Assembly (NCBI GenBank): GCA_025361995.1
Contig: JANYIP010000335.1
Coordinates: 1 to 8,238 of the forward strand
DNA length: 8,238 bases
DNA from: Streptomycetales bacterium
Lineage (GTDB): Bacteria; Actinomycetota; Actinomycetes; Prado026
Direction: 5' to 3'
Below are positions 1 through 5,604 of the stretch, in pieces. The translations under genes and the position numbers were made by a program. The stretch's first letter is position 1; every line of letters begins with the position of its first letter. A model generated the notes under the pieces. It saw nothing but the letters and a program-made list of their open reading frames with translations. It searched no databases and was not told the origin of the DNA.

Positions 1-633
1 GCCCGGGGCCGGGACGTGGGCTTCTGGACCGCCGTCCCCGACGGGCACGGTGCGGGCGCCGGCCTGCCGGTCTGCCTGATCCTGCACGGGGCCACCGCGA
101 CCACCGCCGACTACACCAAGTTCGGCTTCGGTCAGTTCCTCACCGCAGCAGTACGGGCCGGCGTGCCCCCCTTCGTCCTCGCCGGCGCCGACGGTGGCCA
201 GACCTTCTGGAAGGGGTCCGGGCCGGGCAGCGCCGACGACCCGCAGAAGATGCTGCGCGACGAGGTCCCGCAGTGGTGCGCGGACCTGGGGTTCGACGCG
301 AGCCGGGTCGCGGCGTACGGCTGGTCGATGGGCGGCAACGGCTCGCTGCTGACGGCCGAGCGGCACCCCGGCTGGCTGCGCGCCGTGTCCGCACTGAGCC
401 CCGCGATCAGCGTCGGGGACGAAGTCTTCCACCGGGTGGACACGCTCGTCGGGGCCCAGACCGCGCTGTGGTGCGGGGAGTCCGACCCGCTGCTCCCAGC
501 GGTCAAAGCGCTCGCCGCGAAGATCCCCGGCGGCCCGGCGGTGGCGGCCTGGGACAAGGGCGCGCACCGGCGGGTGTACTGGAACCGGGTGACCCCCGCG
601 GCCTTCGCGTTCGTCGGCCGCGCACTCGGCTAG
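1..633 (+). CDS. Alpha/beta-hydrolase-fold esterase, 5'-partial
   Basis: The frame is open to the window edge (ARGRDVGFW precedes the first GTG at 16), so the true start probably lies upstream and GTG 16 is only an internal candidate. The protein looks like a putative serine esterase (esterase D / PF00756-like) acting on an unknown ester. An early LILHGAT strand-loop resembles the oxyanion-hole region. The nucleophile elbow is GWSMGG, with the Ser codon at 325-327. A candidate acid is the Asp of ESDPLLP (484-486), and a candidate His is in KGAHRRVYW (565-567). The order Ser-Asp-His is right for the fold. No signal peptide can be judged because the N-terminus is missing. It ends in TAG only 21 bp before the CoxD-type gene, but nothing in it relates to molybdenum enzymes. 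Family assignment is firm; the substrate is unknown. Confidence 0.85.
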   Translation, partial: ARGRDVGFWTAVPDGHGAGAGLPVCLILHGATATTADYTKFGFGQFLTAAVRAGVPPFVLAGADGGQTFWKGSGPGSADDPQKMLRDEVPQWCADLGFDASRVAAYGWSMGGNGSLLTAERHPGWLRAVSALSPAISVGDEVFHRVDTLVGAQTALWCGESDPLLPAVKALAAKIPGGPAVAAWDKGAHRRVYWNRVTPAAFAFVGRALG

Positions 634-642
634 CCGCTGGCA

Positions 643-648
643 TAGCGT
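643..648 (+). promoter_or_regulatory. Candidate -10 box of a leaderless promoter for coxD
   Basis: TAGCGT fits the actinobacterial -10 consensus TANNNT. Six bases separate it from the GTG at 655, so transcription would start at or near the start codon. Upstream of that GTG there is only a weak GAG and no real Shine-Dalgarno. I see no recognisable -35 TTGAC. The same hexamer in the same position precedes the SseB-family gene, which raises confidence a little. This is inference from sequence only. Confidence 0.45.
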
Positions 649-654
649 GAGCGG

Positions 655-1599
655 GTGGACCGACTCGAGATCGCCGGCATCGACAGCCCGGCCGACCTGG
701 CGACCCGGCTCGACGACGTCGGCTACCTCGCTGACGAGGGTCTGGCGACGGCAGCCTTCCTAGCGATCCGGATGGGCCGTCCGCTCTTCCTCGAGGGCGA
801 GGCCGGCGTCGGTAAGACCGCGCTCGCCCGGGCGCTCGCCGAGGTGGCGAGCGCGCCGCTGATCCGGCTGCAGTGCTACGAGGGGCTCGACGTCACCCAG
901 GCCTTGTACGACTGGGACTTCCCGCGCCAGCTCCTGCACCTGCGCGCAGCCGAGGCCCTCGGTGGTCGCGGTTCGGATGGCACCGATGGCACCGACGGCA
1001 CCGATGGCACCGACGGCACCGATGGCAGAGCCGAGGCATTCGAGCGGGACCTCTACGACCGCAGGTTCCTCGTCGCCCGACCGCTCCTGCAAGCCATCGA
1101 GACCAGCCCGTGCGTGCTCCTCGTCGACGAGGTCGACCGGGCCGACGACGAGTTCGAGGCGTTCCTCCTCGAGGTGCTCAGCGAGTTCAGCATCACGGTG
1201 CCCGAGCTGGGGACGCTCGTCGCCGCGACCTCGCCGCTGGTCGTGCTCACCAGCAACCGCACCCGCGAGGTGCACGACGCCCTCAAGCGTCGCTGCCTCT
1301 ACCACTGGCTCGACCACCCCAGCTTCGAGCGCGAGGTCGCGATCATCCGCCGCCGGCTCCCTGCGGCGACCGAGCGGCTCGCCGCTGACGTCGCCAAGGC
1401 TGCCGGTGCGCTGCGCGGTCAGGACCTCCTCAAGCCGCCGGGGGTGGCGGAGTCGATCGACTGGACCGAGGCGCTGCTTGCGCTGGGCGCGCGCGACCTG
1501 GACCCGGACTCGGCGGCCAGGACCCTCGGCGCCGTGCTCAAGTACCGCGAGGACACCGACCGGGTACGCGCCGCCGGGCTCGACACGTTGGTCAGATGA
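655..1599 (+). CDS. coxD: CoxD-type MoxR-family AAA+ ATPase
   Basis: A 314-residue cytoplasmic ATPase of the MoxR/CoxD group. In CO dehydrogenase biology CoxD helps mature the Mo-Cu active site together with the VWA protein CoxE. Visible motifs are Walker A GEAGVGKT at residues 48-55, Walker B CVLLVDEVD at 153-161, a sensor-1-like LTSN at 198-201, and the Arg-rich NRTREVHDALKRRC at 201-214 that probably holds the arginine finger. PPGVAESIDW near 261-270 is the C-terminal lid region typical of CoxD. The GTG start at 655 follows the esterase stop by 21 bp and is the first start in frame. The stop overlaps the next gene's ATG (ATGA), so the two are likely translationally coupled. The oddity is a Gly-Thr-Asp repeat at residues 106-123, between Walker A and Walker B, where relatives as I recall them have a short loop. 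The metal enzyme it serves is not visible here, so it could serve a Mo hydroxylase other than CO dehydrogenase. Confidence 0.88.
   Translation: MDRLEIAGIDSPADLATRLDDVGYLADEGLATAAFLAIRMGRPLFLEGEAGVGKTALARALAEVASAPLIRLQCYEGLDVTQALYDWDFPRQLLHLRAAEALGGRGSDGTDGTDGTDGTDGTDGRAEAFERDLYDRRFLVARPLLQAIETSPCVLLVDEVDRADDEFEAFLLEVLSEFSITVPELGTLVAATSPLVVLTSNRTREVHDALKRRCLYHWLDHPSFEREVAIIRRRLPAATERLAADVAKAAGALRGQDLLKPPGVAESIDWTEALLALGARDLDPDSAARTLGAVLKYREDTDRVRAAGLDTLVR
970..1026 (+). repeat. 9-bp tandem repeat coding (Gly-Thr-Asp)n in coxD
   Basis: Five consecutive 9-bp units run from 979 to 1023. Each is GGCACCGAT or GGCACCGAC, strictly alternating T and C in the last base, so the larger period is 18 bp. 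A degenerate unit (Gly-Ser-Asp, 970-978) precedes them and a partial GGC follows. The array stays in frame and encodes GSD-(GTD)5 at residues 106-123. The near identity of the units suggests recent slippage or expansion. The unit length is a multiple of three, so copy-number change would not break the gene. Confidence 0.95.
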
Positions 1600-2783
1600 C
1601 GCCAGCCGTCACCGCCGCGGAGAATGCCGCCGGCGTCGACTCCGCTGCGGGCGGCAGCATCACCGCCACCCTGGTCGGGTTCGCCCGTACCTTGCGGGCG
1701 GCCGGGGTGGATGCGAGCCCGGACCGGGTACAGGCGATGGTCGGCGCCCTCGGCGAGCTCGATGCCGGGAGCCGCTCCGACACGTACTGGGCCGGCCGCC
1801 TCACGCTGTGCGCCGGACCGGACGACCTAGCCAGGTACGACCGTGCGTTCGAGGCCTGGTTCGGCGGCGACGAGCCCGGTCGCTTGCGCCCGCGTACGGT
1901 CGTCCAGCTCCCGCGCGACATCGCGATGCCGACCTCGTCCGGGGTCGACGGGGGACCGGGGGAGGAGTCGAAGGCAGCGACCGCCAGCGAGCAGGAGGTG
2001 CTGCGGCACCGCGACGTGGCACGGCTCACCGGGCCTGAACGTGCTGAGCTGCACCGCATGCTCGCGCTGCTGCGCGCCTCAGCGCCGACCCGGCTGTCCC
2101 GTCGCCGCCGCCCGTCCACCACAGGACCGCTGGACTCCCGGCGCACCGTGCGGGCCATGCTCGAGCGCGGGGGCGAACCGGCCCGGCTGCGTCACCACCG
2201 CCGGGCCGAGCGCCCTCGCCGGCTCGTGCTGCTGATCGACGTCAGCGGCTCGATGGCCCCGTACGCGGACACGTTGTTGCGGTTCGCCCACGCGGCCGCC
2301 AGCCGGCGCCCGAGCACCGAGGTGTTCACCCTCGGGACCAGGCTGACCCGGGTGACCAGGGAGCTGGCCGACCGCTCGCCGGACGCCGCGCTGGCCGCGG
2401 TGTCGGCGGCGGTCGCGGACTGGAGCGGCGGTACCCGGCTCGGCGCGGACCTCAAGGACTTCCTGGACCGGTACGGCCAGCGCGGCACCGCCAGGGGGGC
2501 CGTCGTCGTTGTCGCCTCGGACGGCTGGGAACGCGGCGATCCTGCGCCGCTCGGCGAGCAGATGGCCAGGCTGCACCGGCTGGCCCACCGGGTCGTCTGG
2601 GTCAACCCGCACAAGGCCCGCCCTGGCTACGAGCCACTGGTCGCCGGAATGGCAGTTGCTCTCGCGCACGTCGACGACTTCGTGGCCGGACACAGCTTCG
2701 CCGCCTTCGAAGAGCTGGCCGCGCTACTGTCCGGAGCAGGCAGGGAGCTGGCGCAGAGTCAGGCAGGGAGGCCCCGTGCGTGA
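1596..2783 (+). CDS. coxE: CoxE-type von Willebrand factor A domain protein
   Basis: A 395-residue soluble protein of the CoxE family, the VWA partner of the CoxD ATPase in maturation of Mo-containing CO-dehydrogenase-type enzymes. Its C-terminal half is a VWA domain: strand RLVLLIDVSGSM at 209-220 carries the MIDAS DxSxS (215-219), GGT at 278-280 supplies the MIDAS Thr, and ASDGWERGD at 307-315 the later Asp. The family-typical WVNPHK (335-340), GYEP and GHSF (365-368) follow. The first 200 residues are helical and Arg-rich, with a low-complexity Pro/Gly/Ser linker near 112-130. Start ATG 1596 overlaps the coxD stop by 4 bp. Its own 3' end overlaps the xdhC-family start by 8 bp, and that gene's Shine-Dalgarno lies inside this reading frame. 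This layout implies co-translation. No frameshift or missing MIDAS residue is seen. Confidence 0.88.
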   Translation: MTPAVTAAENAAGVDSAAGGSITATLVGFARTLRAAGVDASPDRVQAMVGALGELDAGSRSDTYWAGRLTLCAGPDDLARYDRAFEAWFGGDEPGRLRPRTVVQLPRDIAMPTSSGVDGGPGEESKAATASEQEVLRHRDVARLTGPERAELHRMLALLRASAPTRLSRRRRPSTTGPLDSRRTVRAMLERGGEPARLRHHRRAERPRRLVLLIDVSGSMAPYADTLLRFAHAAASRRPSTEVFTLGTRLTRVTRELADRSPDAALAAVSAAVADWSGGTRLGADLKDFLDRYGQRGTARGAVVVVASDGWERGDPAPLGEQMARLHRLAHRVVWVNPHKARPGYEPLVAGMAVALAHVDDFVAGHSFAAFEELAALLSGAGRELAQSQAGRPRA

Positions 2784-3882
2784 CCTGATCGAGGACATCG
2801 AGCGGCTCGCCGCGGACGGCGCCGCCTTCGGGCTGGCCACCGTGGTCCGTACCTGGCAGTCCGCTCCGCGACCGGCTGGCGCCTCGATGGCCGTGTCGAG
2901 CACCGGCGAGGCCGTCGGCAGCGTCAGCGGCGGGTGTGTCGAGGGTGCCGTGTACGAACTGGCCACCGAAGTGCTCACGTCGGCCCAGCCAGTCCTGCAG
3001 CGGTACGGCGTCACCGACGACGACGCCTTCGCCGTGGGCCTCACCTGCGGCGGCATCCTGGACATCTTCGTAGAGCGTGTCAGCGTCGCGAGCTGGCCCG
3101 AGCTGCCTGAGGTCATCGCGTCCATCCGCAGCCGGGACCCCGTCGCCGTGGCCACCATCGTCGCCGGGCCTGGCCGGATCGGCGCCAAGCGCACGGTCTG
3201 GTCGGACCGGGCGGCCGGGTCGCTCGGGTCGGAGCGGCTCGACCACGCGGTCGCCGACGACGTCCGCGGCATGCTCGAGGCGGGCCGCACCGGCTACCTG
3301 CACTTCGGCGCCGACGGCGAACGGCGCGGGGACGAGCTCGCGATCTTCGTCCAGTCGTACGCGCCGCCACCGAAGATGCTGGTCTTCGGCGCGATCGACT
3401 TTGCCGCCGCGGTGGCCAGGATCGGGCGCTTCCTCGGCTACTACGTGACCGTGTGCGACGCCCGGCCGGTGTTCGCCACCACCAAGCGCTTCCCGGAGGC
3501 TGACGAGGTTGTCGTGGAGTGGCCGCACAAGTTCCTCGAGCGCACGGTGGTGGACTCGCGGACGATCATCTGCGTGCTGACCCACGACCCGAAGTTCGAC
3601 GTCCCCCTGCTGGAGGCCGCGCTGCGGACCCCTGCCGCGTACATCGGGGCGATGGGCAGCCGCAAGACGCACGATGACCGGCTGTTCCACCTGCGCGAGG
3701 CGGGGGTCAGCGAGGAGGAGCTGGCCCGGCTGTCGTCGCCGATCGGGCTCGACATCGGGGCACGTACGCCGGAGGAGACCGCAGTGTCGATCGCAGCCGA
3801 GATCGTGTCGGCGCACTGGGGGGGCTCGGGCGGGCGGCTGACGCGCAGCGCCGGGCCGATCCACCGGGACGCTCCCCGGTGA
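2776..3882 (+). CDS. xdhC: XdhC/CoxF-family molybdenum hydroxylase maturation protein
   Basis: A 368-residue member of the XdhC/CoxF family. XdhC binds the molybdenum cofactor, promotes its sulfuration and delivers it to xanthine dehydrogenase-type enzymes; CoxF is the CO-dehydrogenase counterpart. The N-terminal domain shows SGGCVEG at 51-57 and GLTCGG at 88-93, the family's two conserved Cys-containing motifs. The C-terminal Rossmann-like domain begins at MLVFGAIDFA (201-210) and ends with YIGAMGSRKT (289-298) and the conserved LSSPIGLDIGARTPEE (319-334). I chose GTG 2776 because AGGGAGG lies just upstream (2765-2771) and the product then starts in family register (RDLIEDIERLAADG). The open frame continues upstream to 2509, but that part only shadows coxE. 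The gene overlaps coxE by 8 bp. Its stop codon lies in the first unit of a 12-bp tandem repeat. Confidence 0.9.
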   Translation: MRDLIEDIERLAADGAAFGLATVVRTWQSAPRPAGASMAVSSTGEAVGSVSGGCVEGAVYELATEVLTSAQPVLQRYGVTDDDAFAVGLTCGGILDIFVERVSVASWPELPEVIASIRSRDPVAVATIVAGPGRIGAKRTVWSDRAAGSLGSERLDHAVADDVRGMLEAGRTGYLHFGADGERRGDELAIFVQSYAPPPKMLVFGAIDFAAAVARIGRFLGYYVTVCDARPVFATTKRFPEADEVVVEWPHKFLERTVVDSRTIICVLTHDPKFDVPLLEAALRTPAAYIGAMGSRKTHDDRLFHLREAGVSEEELARLSSPIGLDIGARTPEETAVSIAAEIVSAHWGGSGGRLTRSAGPIHRDAPR

Positions 3883-3949
3883 TCTCCAGGGTGCTGTCCG
3901 GGGTGCTGTCCGGGGTGCTGTCCACGGTGATGTCCTGGGTGATGTCAGA
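3878..3949 (+). repeat. Six 12-bp tandem repeats spanning the xdhC-mocA gap
   Basis: Six 12-bp units lie head to tail without spacers: GGTGATCTCCAG, GGTGCTGTCCGG twice, GGTGCTGTCCAC, GGTGATGTCCTG and GGTGATGTCAGA. The consensus is about GGTGMTGTCCNG. Unit 1 contains the TGA stop of the xdhC gene (3880-3882). The GTG start of the next gene at 3950 sits where a seventh unit's GTG would be, one base out of register. The 67-bp gap is therefore entirely repeat. The central units are identical or nearly so, and the outer units have drifted. No promoter or strong Shine-Dalgarno is visible inside. Confidence 0.95.
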
Positions 3950-4771
3950 GTGACCCCCGCCGGGCGCCAGGGGGCGGCGCGGCCCCGACGGGTGGGCGGC
4001 CTTGTGCTGGCTGCCGGCGAGGGGCGCCGCTTCGGCGGGCCGAAGGCGCTCGCTGAGCTCGACGGCGAGCGACTCGTCGACCGGGCCGTTCGCATCCTGA
4101 GCCTCGGTGGCGCCGATCCGGTTCTGGTGGTGCTCGGTGCGGCGGTGGTCGACGTCGCCGGCGCCGATGCCGTGATCGTGGCCGAGGACTGGGCGCAGGG
4201 GATGGGCTCGTCGCTGCGGGCCGGCCTCGCGGCGCCCCAGCTCGCCGGCTGCAGCGCGGTCATCGTCCAGCTCGTCGACCAGCCCGGGATCCGGGCGACC
4301 GCGGTCCGACTGCTGGTCGCTGCGCACGACGAGGGCGCCGACCTTGCGGTGGCGACGTACGCGGGGGAGCGCGGCCACCCGGTCCTGCTGGGCCGTGACC
4401 GCTGGACCGACATCGCGGCGGGGGCCGTCGGTGACCAGGGCGCCCGTTCCTATCTTGCGGCCCACGCCGACGAGGTCCTCGAGGTGCCGTGCGACGGCGA
4501 CGCCAAGGATGCCGACACCCCCGGTGAGCTGGCCGGTCGCGGGATCTTGTCCCGGATCGCCGGGGACTCCGGGACGGGGTCGGCCGGCGCTGCGCTCGGT
4601 GCCGGCTTCGACGAGCTGGGCGCACTGCTGGGGGGCGCCGGGGCTCGCGCCAGGGTCGACGACAAGGCCGCCGAGGTCGTACGCAGGGCCAGCTTCGAGT
4701 CCGGCGAGCCGGCTGCGATGACGGTCGACCTCGAAGCCGGCGTCGTGCGCTTTCGCCGCGACCGGCGGTAG
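3950..4771 (+). CDS. mocA: MocA-like molybdenum cofactor nucleotidyltransferase
   Basis: A 273-residue NTP-transferase of the MobA/MocA superfamily, most like MocA, which joins CMP from CTP to molybdopterin to make the cytosine dinucleotide cofactor used by CO-dehydrogenase/xanthine-dehydrogenase-type enzymes. Motifs are LAAGEGRRFGGPKAL (20-34, nucleotide-binding loop), GMGSSL (84-89), LVDQPG (108-113, metal-binding Asp), RGHPVLLGR (141-149), GDQGAR (161-166) and DADTPGEL (187-194). The catalytic core ends near residue 197. About 75 further residues form an Ala/Gly-rich linker and a charged segment from about 235 that I do not recognise. GTG 3950 is the first ATG/GTG after the upstream in-frame stop (3839-3841). 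GTG 3992 is a possible alternative, and neither has a good Shine-Dalgarno. Its place after CoxD/E/F-type genes supports MocA over MobA, but the CTP/GTP preference cannot be read directly. Confidence 0.8.
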   Translation: MTPAGRQGAARPRRVGGLVLAAGEGRRFGGPKALAELDGERLVDRAVRILSLGGADPVLVVLGAAVVDVAGADAVIVAEDWAQGMGSSLRAGLAAPQLAGCSAVIVQLVDQPGIRATAVRLLVAAHDEGADLAVATYAGERGHPVLLGRDRWTDIAAGAVGDQGARSYLAAHADEVLEVPCDGDAKDADTPGELAGRGILSRIAGDSGTGSAGAALGAGFDELGALLGGAGARARVDDKAAEVVRRASFESGEPAAMTVDLEAGVVRFRRDRR

Positions 4772-4774
4772 CGT
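4769..4774 (+). promoter_or_regulatory. Candidate -10 box of a leaderless promoter for the SseB-family gene
   Basis: TAGCGT overlaps the stop codon of the mocA-like gene. Seven bases separate it from the GTG at 4782, which lacks a Shine-Dalgarno. This geometry matches leaderless actinobacterial promoters and repeats what is seen before coxD. No clear -35 is present. If active, it would uncouple the SseB-family gene from the maturation cluster despite a gap of only 10 bp. Confidence 0.45.
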
Positions 4775-4781
4775 CGCCCTC

Positions 4782-5495
4782 GTGACCGCGTACGCCCTGC
4801 CGCCCGTGAGCCAGTTCGCGGGCGACGACGGCTCGGCCGACCCGGCACTGACCGCGGTGCTGATGGCGTACGCGGCCGGCCAGGTCGGCCTCTATGCTGT
4901 CCAGCGCGCCCTGGTGTCCGCGCGAGTCCTCGTCCCGGTCGTCGCCGAGCTGGCAGAGCTGGGGCAGGCTCCCGACGGGCGGCGGGCCGAGAAGACGACG
5001 CACATGTCCTCGGTGACCATCACTGGTCGCGACGGCCGTCTCGCCCAGCCGATGTTCACCTCGATCGCCGCCTTGACCGCATGGAACCCGCAGGCGCGGC
5101 CGTTCCCCTCCAGCGCGGTCGACGTCGCCAGGGGTGCGTACGCGCAGGGAGCCGTGGCCCTGGTCATCGACATGGCCGGCCCGGTCGACGTCGTACTCGA
5201 AGGTCCGTCGATGCTGGCGCTCGCCGAGTGCAGGGTCTGGCTGCCGGCTGTCGAGGACCCAGAAGTCCTGGCGGCCGTCGGCGACGCGCTCGCCGGGCTG
5301 CCCGGGCTGGCCGGGGTCGACGTCAGCGCCTCGGCGGAGGCCGACTTGACCTTGACCCTGCACGTGCTGGGCGCCGATGACGTACCCGGGTCGGCTCGTG
5401 ACGTGGCCCAAGAGGCCGCCCAGCGGCTGGCTACCGTGGACCTGCTGCGTGTCCGGCTCGAGCGCGGGCTCGACCTCGCCGTCACCCCCACCTGA
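4782..5495 (+). CDS. SseB-family protein of unknown function
   Basis: A 237-residue soluble protein resembling the SseB N-terminal domain family (PF07179-like). Actinobacterial members of this family are, to my knowledge, often found close to infC, and their role is not established. The N-terminal half has the pattern RVLVPVVAE (48-56), then MSSVTITGRDGRLAQPMFTS (75-94), ALTAW (97-101) and RPFPSSAVDVARGAYAQGA (106-124). These are typical of the family: a restored strand, a DGR turn, a FTS motif and an aromatic-Pro loop. The C-terminal part from about 155 is a less conserved alpha/beta region (EDPEVLAAVGDALAGLPG, LTLTLHVLG). There is no signal peptide or membrane segment. GTG 4782 is chosen because it starts 10 bp after the previous stop and matches the TAGCGT box. 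It is not obviously tied to molybdenum metabolism and probably belongs with the infC neighbourhood instead. Confidence 0.72.
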   Translation: MTAYALPPVSQFAGDDGSADPALTAVLMAYAAGQVGLYAVQRALVSARVLVPVVAELAELGQAPDGRRAEKTTHMSSVTITGRDGRLAQPMFTSIAALTAWNPQARPFPSSAVDVARGAYAQGAVALVIDMAGPVDVVLEGPSMLALAECRVWLPAVEDPEVLAAVGDALAGLPGLAGVDVSASAEADLTLTLHVLGADDVPGSARDVAQEAAQRLATVDLLRVRLERGLDLAVTPT

Positions 5496-5500
5496 GGTGG
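5488..5500 (+). other. 13-bp perfect palindrome over the SseB-gene stop codon
   Basis: CCACCT-G-AGGTGG is a perfect inverted repeat with a one-base centre, and it includes the TGA stop at 5493-5495. The centre is too short for a full hairpin, so as DNA it could be a dimeric repressor site, or as RNA a short 4-bp stem. It lies about 40 bp upstream of the TAGCGT box for the beta-helix gene. A palindrome of this size can arise by chance in GC-rich DNA. Confidence 0.35.
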
Positions 5501-5540
5501 CGGCGAACCGGGCCGGCTGGCCTCGGCCGCACTGGGTCGC

Positions 5541-5546
5541 TAGCGT
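5541..5546 (+). promoter_or_regulatory. Candidate -10 box for the beta-helix gene
   Basis: TAGCGT again fits TANNNT. A start about 7 nt downstream would give a 5' UTR near 50 nt, carrying the GGGGAG Shine-Dalgarno at 5592-5597. No -35 is obvious. The 109-bp gap 5496-5604 holds nothing else that I can support. The box would let the beta-helix gene be transcribed separately from the SseB-family gene. Confidence 0.4.
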
Positions 5547-5604
5547 CGGCGAACGGGTGAACGCGACCGGGGTACGTCAAGGCGACCGGCCGGGGAGTCG
5601 AACA

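Noticed and set aside
962..2038. 358-residue + strand frame overlapping coxD and coxE
   Set aside because: Out of frame with both real genes. The translation is Ser/Arg/Pro-rich and contains the repeat only as a Met-Ala-Pro-Thr run.
2509..2775. Upstream start for the xdhC frame at 2509
   Set aside because: The extra residues are a shadow of the coxE VWA domain. The family N-terminus and the Shine-Dalgarno fit GTG 2776.
3878..3949. CRISPR array
   Set aside because: The 12-bp units are contiguous with no spacers, and no cas genes are present. It is a simple tandem repeat.
2602..4413. 603-residue open frame on the minus strand
   Set aside because: It runs antisense to coxE, xdhC and mocA, which all have clear family motifs. 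Its translation is low-complexity Arg/Pro/Ala/Ser, as expected from the GC-rich third positions of the opposite strand.
5377..5604. ATG 5377 as start of the beta-helix protein
   Set aside because: It would lie inside the SseB-family gene and place the signal peptide more than 75 residues from the N-terminus. GTG 5605 has a good Shine-Dalgarno and gives a normal export signal.
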